Below, one piece after another: positions 11,867 through 22,820 of a stretch of DNA of 64,000 nucleotides (position 1 is its first letter; each line of letters begins with the position of its first letter). This stretch comes from Chalara sp. BL73 (lineage: Eukaryota; Ascomycota; Leotiomycetes; Helotiales): NCBI GenBank assembly GCA_918026815.1, contig CAKJVC010000006.1:1550001-1614000 (forward strand), written 5' to 3'. Under the pieces are notes generated by a model. That model saw nothing but the letters and a program-made list of their open reading frames with translations. It searched no databases and was not told where the DNA came from. The position numbers were made by a program, and so were the translations under genes.

Positions 11867-13841
11867 TCAAACTGAAACATAATAGTACCTAGTCGCAGCA
11901 TCATACTCTATATGCACTTCTATATTCATCGAATCGACATCAATCACAATCTGCCTCCACAAATTCAGCTCGTAGGCATCGGCCGTCTGTCCCGGCGTCA
12001 GAAGTGCACATAGATACCGCCCACCGTGATCAGAACCACTTTTCCCTATGTTGGCGTGTCCATTTTCCCTTAGATTGACTACTTTCCCAAGAGCATCTTT
12101 GGCACTCCCCTGGATAGCCTCCGCTGGGCAGAGTAGGATCGCCAACTTGAGACTGTCCGGCAAGCCGAGGGCCGCGCCACGCTCTAGTGGCATGACATAG
12201 TTGACGACCATACCCGGACGAAGACGCTCTTTGAACGGCAACTTTGAACGAGCGGGATCCAAGTCCAAGCTGGATATTCTGCTCCTTAGCTCTAGTGTGG
12301 TGTTAGGCTCCGCCAATGCGGTGGGTTTCGATCTGATTGTCTTCTTGGATGGCTCGCTAGTGTGCTGTGAATCGATGTGCATCCGCCATAACTTCAAGCG
12401 AAAGGCCTTGGCTTGCTCGGGCCTGACGCCGGGGCATTTTTGACATCGGTACTCGAACTCTGTACTTGAGAGATTGAGCAGTTGGGCACCTGATTCGCGA
12501 GGAGCTAAGACATTTGGTAAGATTGGAGGAGTACCAGACTAGATGTATACACATGTTAGCGTTTACAGATCTAAATAGAAAAGGGACTATATGAGGCTTA
12601 CGTTTCCCATAATCCACTCCTTCAACTGCGCATTCGTCCAATTCATCGGCACCATCGGATCAAGATCCGTCTTCTCAGTCGCCGGAACAAGTACACGTAG
12701 CATCTCCGCAAACCGCAGCGTATTCTTACTCGGCCCAACATCCGCAAGACTTGGGTTGACACAAGCTATCACGACTGTCTTGCACGCCCGGGTACTAGCT
12801 GGATCAAAAACGTGCTTCAAGACCTTTGTGAGGGCACTTTGTCGGAACGGTATATGTGGCATTTTCAGGCTCGACTTCGGCCTTCCCAAGGAAGTGAGAG
12901 TATCTGCTTGAGCCTTGCCGCGAATGCAATCCTTTAGCACTGAGAGGCTGATGTTGATCTCCCGCGTCTCACGCATGCGGTCCGCTCCATGCATAGCAAC
13001 GTCGCGAGCACCTTCGGATCCGGCTAGATCGATCAGATATAGAAGCCCATCTGAGTTAGTAGCTGGATCTCTGATCCGGATTCGACATATAGCATGTGAC
13101 CGTGATGAAGCATCGTTTTTGAGAGTTGATGCCGTTCTTCTGAAAGAGGTCGCCTGCTCAATCAGGTCTCTCATCTCTTCCTTATTGTATACTTGGTACT
13201 CACCTGCCCCTACCATCTGTGTGACTCCAAAGGAGTCCTCAAGGAGTGATATGGGCGTACGCTCATTCAGAAGGTCAAAGGCGGCGTTCCCGGCGAGATC
13301 GATGATGGTCATATAGACCTCCCTTTCACCTTTGAGACTTCCGTCCATTAACGTTTCAGCAACAAGTTGCTCCAGTCTGCTGACTGTGAATGTTTTGCCC
13401 GAGCCTGTCTGGCCGTAGGCGAAGAGAGTCCCGATACCACCATTCCAAGCAAAGGGGACTAGATCAGCTACGAGACCTTCGTAGATCTCTTCTGTGGTTG
13501 ACTCTGAGGTGAAGAGTCGATCTACCTGGTAGTCAAAGGACTGCAAGTATTCAAAATCAGCAAGACTGAGCAACATTCACTAGTGCTAGGCTTCGTACTT
13601 TGAGTATTGGAATTCCCTTCGGATGATTGTAGAGATCATGAATGTCCACCACATTTTCCTGGATAGACCGAGGGAAAATGGCAGAGGGGAAGCCTTCATC
13701 CTTCGACAAAGGCCTGATTCTGGCACTGGAAACCATGTTCGGACCAGCCTCCCCTGTTGATACTCGTGGCTTTGGTGTAGGATCAAGCGCAGTGACGAGC
13801 GAGTGGTATTTCGCGACATTCTTGAGGTAGAAATGCTCCAT
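11867..13841 (-). CDS. Kinesin-like motor protein with zinc-finger-like tail
   Basis: Three exons: 13841-13599, 13540-12602 and 12538-11867, giving 617 aa. Both introns (58 and 63 nt) are phase 0 with good branch sites (TGCTGAT, GCTAAC). The motor is at the N terminus: P-loop GQTGSGKTFT from residue 124, switch I NDASSRSH near 223-230, switch II DLAGSE at 252-257. Several features (RIRPLSKDE start, AYGQTGSGKT) recall kinesin-13/KIF2-like motors, but subfamily is uncertain. It is short for a kinesin and no long coiled coil is seen. Just after the motor sits C-x2-C-x18-H-x4-H (residues 426-453: CQKC, then H448 and H453), an arrangement like a C2H2 zinc finger, then ~160 residues of unknown fold. 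All three motor nucleotide motifs are intact, so ATPase activity is likely. Confidence 0.87.
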
Positions 13842-14752
13842 TTTGCCCGGAGCGATTGAGTCGTAGGAGCTTGAGTATTTCAGATCCTACTTAGCGGGAT
13901 TAAACGTCATAGAATAATCTAATCCGATCATCAATATCGGAGTGAGTCCGCGCTAGGTTTCACATACTCTTCAGGTACCAGCTGGCGGTCTCTCGATGCC
14001 CAACAAAACCAAAATGGAGTCCCAAATTACACGAAGAATCAACAGTCTAACGAATTTGATGTCTGAGGCTCACGGAGCCTTAAATGCGTTCGAAGTAACG
14101 CGTTGGTGGCTCCTGCCTGTGTAAATCGCAAAATGGTAAACAATGCAGGTGTCGTTCATACGGGAGTGGGGTTTTATCGGGCCTGCTCGCTAACCCCTGG
14201 GCAACCAACAACAGGCAGCAGCAATCACTTCAAAATTCTGGGAGACAAAAGACTTTAAGAGAATTTCGATGATATTTATAAGCTCTAACATTTCTTAAGG
14301 CTCTTTCAATAGTTTTACAGCTTTGTCGGTACCCCGGCAGGAGGAAATCTCGGGGCTTATCTTTGGGGTCTGGCCCCCCGACGCTTTAGCGGCGGAGAGC
14401 CTAAAGTGCACCTGGAAGAACTATTTGGTTGCCTACAGGGTCATATTTGCTCGTCACGACTTAATAATCAATCTATCCCAAGATTCATGCTCCTCATCCT
14501 ACACGTCTGCCTAAATCCAACCTCGCTATCTACCCCTCCGTATCCTCTCACAATGCAAATAATCCACATAGAACCTCTCCCGATACTCATGATCGACGTT
14601 AATCAAATACAAGCAGTGGTCATAATCTACAAGACAAGGAAAGTTAGCATTTTCTTATTCAAGGTGATTCTGAAGGGAACTGAACGCCGATCATGACTTG
14701 AAACTAATGGTAATAATGGGGAAATATTCAACTTCTCTTGAAGAACCAGGAG
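13842..14752. other. Spacer
   Basis: Upstream region of the kinesin-like gene; short ORFs without motifs. Confidence 0.5.
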
Positions 14753-15467
14753 TCACTGACGTTCCGCATTCAGCGCCTTATTATCACTCAGCCCATAGCC
14801 CTTTAGCACAGGCCACTGCAGCGTCTGCCACGCATACGTGCAATGCGGCCGATGATACTCCCCTGACGTATAGATCCTCAGATTGATCCCCTTCTCTAAC
14901 TCCTCAACCAGTATCTGATGGGTCCGATTCCATTTGTAGAAGAAGTCGAAGCCGTGGTAGTTATCGTAGGTGCTGCTGTTCCTGCAAGTTCCAAAGAATC
15001 GGCAAGGCCTGCTCTAGAGTATTCGGGAGCACTTGGAAATATTTCAAACTCCTAAAAACAATACGGTGCCCGGAGTTTTGGCATGGAGGGTAAATGAACT
15101 CGTGGGCTTTCATTGTGCATAGATCAATGATTGAGCATTCAAGGGAAATAAAATACCTACTCGGCGTCGAAGCATGGGATCGGTACCCATGCGAAAGCGA
15201 GCAGGTCGCGTAGCAGTTCTCAGAGACTGCTTCGGCGGGAGAACGGCCACAGTCGTGGTGTTCAGCCCTGGATTTGAAAACGGAGAATGTGAGAAGGAGG
15301 AGGAGGAGGAGGAGGAGGAGAAGGGATGTCGATAGAGCGAGGCTTATTCTGAAAGCCTTGGATCGCAGAATAGATTCCCAGCGACTTCTCTCGGGCAAAG
15401 GGTCATCGTTACCTTTCTCCGAAGTGAGGGGATTCAAGAAAACTCTGATAATCGGCGCAGTAACCAC
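14753..15467 (-). pseudogene. Frameshifted single-pass membrane protein of a fungal HDCG family
   Basis: Exon A (to 15161) encodes a charged N terminus (DPLPERSRWESILR), a membrane helix made mainly of Leu, then HDCGRSPAEAVSENC. The family normally continues with a D-L-L-x-F-A-W-V-P-x-x-C-F-D-A-E block; that block is present (DLLAFAWVPIPCFDAE) but one frame away, so one base is missing near 15208. An intron of about 179 nt (15160-14982, GTAGGT..TTGCAG) leads to exon B (14981-14753), which encodes GFDFFYKWNRTHQ and GEYHRPHCTYAWQ, typical of the same family's C-terminal half. No in-frame ATG is visible at the 5' end; the GTG at 15467 follows a stop directly. I recognise the family pattern but not its function. 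A sequencing error could explain the single shift, but the missing start argues for decay. Confidence 0.7.
15295..15322. repeat. (AGG)n microsatellite inside a coding region
   Basis: Nine or so AGG units; on the minus strand they encode the poly-Leu core of the membrane helix in the 14753-15467 relic. Confidence 0.85.
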
Positions 15468-16585
15468 TTACAAGCTTCCAGAATCGGTAAACACAAAAAC
15501 AGAAATACGCGACAGACTCAAAAATAAATGACTACTGTATCTAATGCTTTTCTTCCCCACTCGTTTCTCTGTAGTGACCACACTCTGCCCTCCCTTCCCC
15601 CTTCCGCCTTCCGCCTTCCGTAAGCGAGCATAAGCGAACATGTCAGGTTGTCTTCAACCACTGCTCTCTTCACGTTCCTCCAAAGGAAGTAATCCATCCT
15701 CCTATTTTCGTACTCCGTGTGCATGGTTACTCATTCTTCAGCCACTACCACGTAGTAAGCAGCAAGGCACGGAACGCGGAGAACATCTCGCCAGCCTGAA
15801 ACTCAAGATTTCATGGACTACCTGCAAACGCCTCCTTTCATTGAGGTCACTTGGGTAGCAACTGGCTTGCGGGGTCGAGCCGTTCGCACCACGAGGGCCG
15901 TAACTAAGTAGGTGAGACTTCTCTAAAAAAAAACATACATATATATATATATATTTCAGATGCCCTCCTCCAACGTGGAGAGCAGTCACATCGCTGCCTG
16001 TGAGATGATGAGTAAATATCTCACATACGATGGGATATTGACTTGACATGCCTTCAGGTCCTCCAAAATTTAATATGACATGTCTATCCCCAGTAGCTGA
16101 GTCGGGAGCCTTTTCTACGCCAACTGAACCGGTACCTGAACTTCAATGTTCCACGTTAGTTGAGACACTTACATTCTAGGTCCTATACTGAAGAAAAGAA
16201 GGCTTAGGTCGGAATATGCAACTAGAAATATCTTAGGTTCGGATAATGGCATTCCCCGCTGTAACGGTATTTCTTGTTGAAGTTTTGCGGTCAACAAAGT
16301 TTTGTTATGGATTTGCCTGGTCATCGAACCACATTTTACAGTGAACAATTAGGAGCAAACTGGTGGTCTTCCTAAACGGGAAGGATTCTAATAGCGTCTA
16401 CTTATATGGCATCTCCATAGTCATTTACGCAATGCCTTTTCGAATGTCTATCGCCCACGATGATCACCTCTCGTGTACAACTGATATTTACCCCCAGTAG
16501 CTCCGCTGCGTCACCAGAGAAAGTGTTAAGCTATAGTAAAGGGACCTACGAACGAACCAATAGGTGAGTCCACCCTTCAAAGAAG
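15468..16585. other. Spacer
   Basis: No gene recognised. Contains a short (TA)n run at about 15938-15954. Confidence 0.5.
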
Positions 16586-17443
16586 CTATCTAACCCCTCG
16601 CGACCCTCGGCGCGGCGCGCTAGCTATCTTGAAAAAAGCGAAAATGGCAACAGCCAGTGACACAGCGCTCAGATATGCATCGGCATTAGTCCCGATGCGA
16701 TTAGAGAGCAAGCCATTGTTTATCGCATCGCGTGGTATTAGATTGAATGTTGTTGCAATCGCCGACCATCCCGCAACCGCCGGAACAACCAATGTATCAG
16801 CCATTCCAAAGCAATACTCGAATGGAAGGTTTGACCTCGACGACAGGGCGAACGTCAGAGTGAGAGAGTACAACTCTAGAAGACGATGCCGGCGGCCAGA
16901 CCCAAAGCACGGCAATGTTAAAAGAACGAATCTATAGACCGCATGTGCAAATATCCAAGATTTGCTGGCGGCGGTGAAAACGAACAAATCGTCGTGAAGA
17001 ACGATTGTCTTCCATCCGGCGCGGTGCCCTTGTTGGACGATCCAAATGAAGAGTACAGCGCAAGTGACCTTGCTACACATTCCCCGAAGGGTGCCGTCTG
17101 CGGGAGTCCACACCATCATGCCAATGTTGCCATACACCGCGAAATTAACGTAGGTCGTAAAGGCTGATAGAAATCTAGTCTGAAAGGATCGATTCGCAAC
17201 GAGGAATGCCAGGACAGAGCCGAGACCGAGCGGAAGTTCACACATGATTTTGGTCATTTCGCCAACAGTAGATGTTTTGTCGAATACGACAATAGTCGCG
17301 CTGACCCCAAGGACTACGAGCAAAAGCAGTCCACGGTTTCGAATAGCACACCCATAGGTGAGGATGAGAATAATACTGAGCCATACATTGAATGGGATAT
17401 CAATGTACCGCTCAAGCACTGTATGCGGTGGTGAGAGAGCCAT
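16586..17443 (-). CDS. Multi-pass membrane protein, unknown function
   Basis: Single-exon 285-aa frame from ATG 17443. It is strongly hydrophobic, with about seven predicted membrane segments (for example residues ~18-35, 40-55, 70-85, 92-110, 127-138, 165-182 and 262-275) and a basic tail ending in RRGSRGVR. Length and topology recall small integral-membrane enzymes or transporters of fungal metabolic clusters, but no catalytic motif is visible and I do not recognise the family. It lies on the same strand as, and 1.2 kb from, the FAD oxidoreductase, so a shared pathway is possible but unproven. Confidence 0.7.
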   Translation of the reverse strand: MALSPPHTVLERYIDIPFNVWLSIILILTYGCAIRNRGLLLLVVLGVSATIVVFDKTSTVGEMTKIMCELPLGLGSVLAFLVANRSFQTRFLSAFTTYVNFAVYGNIGMMVWTPADGTLRGMCSKVTCAVLFIWIVQQGHRAGWKTIVLHDDLFVFTAASKSWIFAHAVYRFVLLTLPCFGSGRRHRLLELYSLTLTFALSSRSNLPFEYCFGMADTLVVPAVAGWSAIATTFNLIPRDAINNGLLSNRIGTNADAYLSAVSLAVAIFAFFKIASAPRRGSRGVR

Positions 17444-18601
17444 GAGATGGGCAATATCGGTGGCCTAGACTTGACATTTCCCTGGCATGCAGAGTGGGAT
17501 CATGAGCGGCCTGAGGCAGTCAGATTTCGAGCTTGAGCGACTATGATTAAGCTGATACTTCGGCACGGGAGAATATAGAACCGATAACGGATCCACATTG
17601 GTGAGGAAAATACGAACCGAACCATCATTGGTCATAAGTGATCCAGGATATCAAAGACGCCGCTCTGGAGTCAATTTAAGTAGACCCTGATAATAACTTC
17701 TTCACGGGTGGTCAATCGAAATCCAAAACTGTCGGTATCGAAATTGATCATGTTGCACGACGCATTGATCTTACAAAAAAAGTTAGCAATACAAAATTCA
17801 GAGATGCCGTTGATGCTCCATGAAGACAACTGACAAGGGTTTCATCTCGGGTGCCGTATTATGGAAGGTCCTGCATCTTCGTGGCGGATTAACGGGGTGG
17901 CCCCCCCCCCCCCCCCCCCCTGAAGCATTTGGGCCGGATGAGTAGGAGCAAGCCGAGAAGTACAGAGCGCTTCTGGAACGTGAACATGGCTCGTGGATTT
18001 CGTCTCACTGGTGGTAATTGAACACGATTTTGATAGAACTATCATAACTCGCATCAAGCTATGGAAGGCTTTTGTGATTGACTTAGCTTGAGCAATTTTA
18101 CCTACCGTAATAACAATAACGCAGCTGAGTATGCATGGGTGGCGCGTAAGCCTAAATCGTGGTTTGAAGAATGCGCATACTTCAATATGCGCATCCGAGT
18201 TTGCACAAGTTCGAATCACATACTCAAAAGATGAGGGATAGAAGAGATAATTGTCTGGGGCTAGACTAGAGGTCTCTCTATATACAAGAATGAAGAGGCT
18301 GGGGTGGCTCTTGACGTTAGATGATAGGCGGATATCAACATCCAAATGCGTAACCGAATATGCACTCAATCAATATGCTGATCTTTGTTTTGAGGGAGAC
18401 ATCCCTGCTAGCCCGAGTCGGATGATGTACGTGCAGTAGGCCGAATAGCCAAGTAATTATAATAAAGTAACAGCATAGGTCCAGGGCTTACGGAAGGTTA
18501 TAGCCAATGATTCTGGTATATTCAAGAGATTATATTACGTTACCGCATGTGGTTAAATATGGACAATGCAATGCTAAAAGGAATAGACGTATCCAGCATC
18601 T
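17444..18601. other. Spacer with poly-C tract
   Basis: A 175-codon ORF here runs through the homopolymer and is not believed to be a gene. Confidence 0.5.
17901..17920. repeat. Poly-C tract, 20 bases
   Basis: Uninterrupted run of C on the plus strand. Confidence 0.95.
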
Positions 18602-20106
18602 TCACAGGCAATATTTCCAGGGTATCTCGATACCAAAAGCATCTGCAACAATCATCGACGAGACGATACATCCTTCCAGCAAGACCATTCCATCCCAGCA
18701 CCAACCCCCTACTAACCAGACTCCTTCGTCCCCGTTTCTCCACTGAGTTTTGCTCTTCTCCTGATGCACTTGCGGTCCTGAGGGTGTGCGGTTGAAGACG
18801 TCTGTGATTATCTGCCGGCTCTGTGGCGTACGTAGTACACGGGTAAAAGTTGAACATTGCGTTGTTTTGTCAGGGTTAATCACAGAAACTGGGCAAGTCG
18901 TGACCAGCAAGCCTGATGGCTGAACATGGATCGACTCCGTTTGAGGCTCATCCTCGGAGAAAGTCCTCAGGTAGATAATATGCGCATCGGAGCCCTTCAT
19001 CAAAGCTTTGGCGCTCAATGAGTGCAGGATATCGGTGCCGGCCAATCGTCCGATTGTAGTCTCGTCGGCATGAACGACACTCTGAACGGAAATCGTCGGT
19101 ATTTGCGACATTTCATACCGCAAGGGTTTAAAGATTTCCTGCACAACATTCGGTGGCACGGCCAGGATAACCTTGTCGAATATAGCTTCTGACGTATCAG
19201 ATCTGAGGTTGTCCAACGTACTTTCCCAGCAGACTCTGGTTCCTTGCGCTTGGGGTTCCACTAAAACCACCCTTGCCGACTTTCGTATCTGTAAGCCTTG
19301 CGACAGCTTTCTCTGGACCTCGTTGACGCCACCGTGGACGGTATAATGCTGGTCCGCATTGGTCTTCTTCTTGTAATCAATCAGGTCGTGTGCTGGGAAT
19401 TCCAAAAGTGCCTCGTGGGAGCATGTCGCCACGCTAGAGAACAATGGTAGGAGATAGCTTGAGACGAAGTATCTCGGGAGGTGGATTCTCCGGATATATG
19501 ACCTGAAGGACTCGCAGGGTATGGTTCGTGTGGCGGGCAAGGGTGGCACAAGGAAACAGCATATCGTGAACCATGCGTACCACACTATTAGGTACCCAAT
19601 TTCAAACAGGTGGCTTATGAGGGTCGCAGTCTGGGGCCGTATTGGAAATAGTATGTGGTTATTGGAAGAGTGTACAAAATGCAAACGCTCTTGGGGTTTT
19701 TGGGGTTTTTGGGATGTCCAGCTGAGCTTAGATGTAATGCTTGAGAATCCAAATAGAAAACGCTGTGGCTGGTACTTAACTCCCAGAAAATCGTACATGG
19801 CCCTCAGGTTGTTGTAGAATCCACCTGAGAACGCACGCATTGGAAGATCAATACGGTCAGTATTTCCCGTCCCAGGGTTCGGGACAGACAGCGAGCCGGA
19901 GTCAAGAGACAACTGCTCTCCCTAAGGCACTGCATTAGCAGATCGATCTATATCGGAGAATAAATCACTTGAGGTCTTACAATCTCAAATACCTCAACAT
20001 TGTATCGATGTTCAGGGTCCTGATTCAGAAGGTATGCGGTTACTAATCCAGCCATGCCGGACCCGACGACTGCCACCCGGCACTTGACGTTCGTGTCACC
20101 CTCCAT
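18602..20106 (-). CDS. FAD-dependent amine-oxidase-type oxidoreductase
   Basis: Two exons, 20106-19981 and 19921-18602, joined by a 59-nt phase-0 intron (GTAAGA..CTGCTAAT..CCTTAG); 481 aa. Exon 1 carries the Rossmann dinucleotide motif VAVVGSGMAGLVTAYLL, closing with VEVFE. Later landmarks fit the NAD(P)-binding_8/COG2907-like branch: SGGFYNNLRAMYDFLG, HYTVHGGVNEVQRKL, FDKVILAVPPNVV and a final WLVGGWCWDGMVLLEG. By family, it should bind FAD and oxidise or desaturate a substrate that is often a lipid in bacterial relatives. A hydrophobic stretch (~residues 144-168) could anchor it to a membrane. It is transcribed divergently from the methyltransferase gene 267 bp away, which suggests co-regulation. 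Confidence 0.87.
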
Positions 20107-20373
20107 GCTGGCTGCAACAGAACCACAGTGCAGCTCAAGATGGCAGCCAACTGCAAAGCTGACGTGATACAGAGCGCAATCTAGGACTGCGTCGAGAATC
20201 TATTTTGCAAAAATAGGAGTGGGGCTGTGCACGAAACAGCCGAGGTTACGGCCACAAGCGAGCGCAGAGCTTGCTTTTGCCAAGACTATGCCCTTCTCTC
20301 CGAATGACTTGAGAATCAACAGATACCTGGCTTACAAAGCCGAGATCGTTACCTATTAAAGCTATGCAGCAAT
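20107..20373. promoter_or_regulatory. Shared divergent promoter
   Basis: The 267 bp between the start codons of the FAD oxidoreductase (minus) and the methyltransferase (plus) must hold both promoters. No specific operator was recognised. Confidence 0.6.
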
Positions 20374-21619
20374 ATGAGTGGAAGTAAATGGCTTGCTGGC
20401 CTGGTCGTGGGTGCCTGCTTTACGATATCCATATGGCCTGTCGTTGGCAGCATGGAGGGGTATAATCGCATGTTTCAAGATGGAATGTCCAACCCCGTAT
20501 ATGTCTATGTTGCTGGATGCATATCGGGAGCCGTACTAGTGCCGTTTTTAACACACGCACTCAAACGGATTGCAGGATATCTCTTCCTCTCAAAAGATGA
20601 AGGTGATCATGATCTTTACAGACTCGATCACGGGATACTTAATGTTGGGGTGCCTCCCGCGTCAATGTGGATGAACATGGGCTTCTGGGAGGTAAGACAG
20701 CTCATCGGGTGTTGAAGTTGCAGTTCTAATTCTTCCTTAGCAAACAACGAGTTTCCCAGCTGCTTGTCGTGCTCTTCTTGACGAGGTGCTAATGGCAGCC
20801 GGACTGTTGGGGCCAGATAGGATGCCGTTTAGTCAGCCGAATACTACCAGGTTCAGAGTTATTGATCTTGGATTCGGCTGCGGTGACCAAAGTATATATC
20901 TTGCACAGTTGGCACGCACAATACGACGAACTGGGGATAGCGCTACCGACTCACCTAATCATTATCTTTTGGATAGCTACATCGGCTTGACAATTGTCCC
21001 GTCCCAATTTCGCTTTGCGAATGAGCGGTTATATTCATCCTCCAATATAAACGGAAGCAGAGTTAAGTTGTTTTGTGCGGACGCTGCAAAGCCCAGCACT
21101 TGGGCCAAGGATATTCACGAAGCTGCCACCGATACGTCAACTAAAGAAGACGGCACAGATGTTGCCCCAACAGCACCTAACCAGGCTACCTGGGTTCTTG
21201 CACTCGATACGCTCTATCACTTCATCCCATCCCGAGAACCCATCTTCCGCCATGCCTTTGGAGAATTAAACGCTTCTATAATGGCATTTGACCTCCTCCT
21301 GTCTGACACGCCATCCATCTGGGACCTCATCCTTCTTCGCCTTGTCTGCTTCTTTGCCGCGACCCCATTTTCTAATTTCATTACAATCACAGCGTATAGG
21401 AATCAGCTACTCGCCGCTGGATATGATGGGAACAAGATTGAGATCAGAGATATATCCGATCACGTCTTTGCCGGGATGGCATCTTTCATAGAAAGGCGGG
21501 ACGGAGAACTGAAAAATACTGGCATGACTATTGGGAGGTACAAAGGAGCTGGAAAGGTGTTCAAATGGTGGGCTCGCAGTGGTATTGTCAGAGGGTGCAT
21601 TGTTATAGCTAGAAAATAA
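20374..21619 (+). CDS. Membrane-anchored SAM-dependent methyltransferase
   Basis: Two exons, 20374-20691 and 20741-21619, split by a 49-nt phase-0 intron (GTAAGA..CTAAT..CCTTAG); 398 aa. Two hydrophobic helices near residues 5-25 and 43-62 suggest membrane attachment. The MWMNMGFWE stretch just before the intron is typical of a fungal methyltransferase group. The SAM site is VIDLGFGCGDQ (from ~residue 146), followed by IGLTIVPSQFRFA and a DTLYHF segment. By family it transfers methyl from SAM; the acceptor is unknown, but membrane anchoring fits a lipid. Bacteria pair cyclopropane-synthase-like methyltransferases with FAD oxidoreductases similar to its divergent neighbour, so a two-step lipid modification is an attractive inference. 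Confidence 0.87.
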
Positions 21620-22820
21620 GTGAACTTAAGATGGCATAAGTTATCCATTATCATAGAGACGCTCTATTCCCTCGCCCTTGATTAGAATTGCAGGTGAATA
21701 CTCTTTGAACGAGTGGTTGACGCAATTTCAGGAGTTTTTGTCGATAATATTGTTGTCTAGGACTGTATAACTGCCGGAGTACCACAGTATCTAAGCTGGT
21801 TGTACCATAAGTATCACAAAGGCTTGCCGGATGTCACGAACCCGAATACAGGTTTGCGAGCTGCCACACCTTTTAACCGTGAGACAGTTGGCATATAAGT
21901 CTAAGAAATAAGACTAAAAGCGGTCATCCTAAACCCAAAAGCAAGATTTGCCGCCATATGCCTCGCTTCAAAACAGGTTTGGAGCAGATCATTAATGCGA
22001 TGCCAAGAATAATCGTCCCTATCTATAATATTTGTAGCTCAGATAGCACCTTGCTCTATTGCCCGGAATCCGGTGCCCCTAAATACGCCTTTGGTCCGAA
22101 TCCATATCCGCCACAACAAGCATGTCTAAAACCAAAGATTGAATCTTGACCAAGGATAATCTTGAGCTTGAATGACAAGAAAGCTTGTAAAGCTTTCTTA
22201 TGCAGCTATAGTAGTAACGATAGTTGCAAATGTACAACCTAAAAGTTGATAGTGGTAATACCCTCCAAAGTCCAGGGGCGTGCCAATTGTGAGGGGTGAC
22301 ACCAACAGAAGCTTTGATACCGTGCGGCGGGTAATAAGCAACATGATCCTTGCAATGCACATCGAGAAGCTAGCTGGTCGCCTGCCATGAAGCACGCGGC
22401 TGCGGCTCAGCAGAGAACTTGGAGACTTGGAGGAGAGAAGAAGCAAGGCGACTGCTGTGTTACGTCAGGTGATGAGGTCCGCTTGCAGCAAGGGAGCTAC
22501 AATGAAACAAGGTCTTGAGCAGTGGTGCATGAAAGACAAGAGGGTGTCACGGAGCGTATTGAGGTCTCGATAGCGCATCATGGGGTCCGTCAGACTCGTC
22601 TTGTGCGAGATAGTTGGAGCCATATCTTTCTCGTCAGTATTCCGTTATTTGGTTGCGGGGTGGGCCAGCGCAGAACAGGCTCGCTAAGCCTCGCGCTAAT
22701 TGGCTCTCGCGTGATTGGTCCTACCAAGTTGCAATCACGTGCAATCATGTATTGCACCTGCCAGCTTCAAAGGTGAGGTTACAGATAAATGCTTCCCCAA
22801 AGCTGAGCTGGTAATCATAA
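21620..22820. other. Spacer
   Basis: No gene recognised; holds the hairpin at 22177-22199. Confidence 0.5.
22177..22199. repeat. Perfect hairpin, 10-bp stem, 3-nt loop
   Basis: Arms aagaaagctt and aagctttctt around gta; no T-run of terminator type is needed in a eukaryote, so its role is unknown. Confidence 0.8.

Noticed and set aside
18190..18230. B-box-like gttcgaatc
   Set aside because: No A box or acceptor stem at the right distance.
17842..18369. 175-codon minus-strand ORF
   Set aside because: It translates the poly-C tract as poly-Gly and has no family features.
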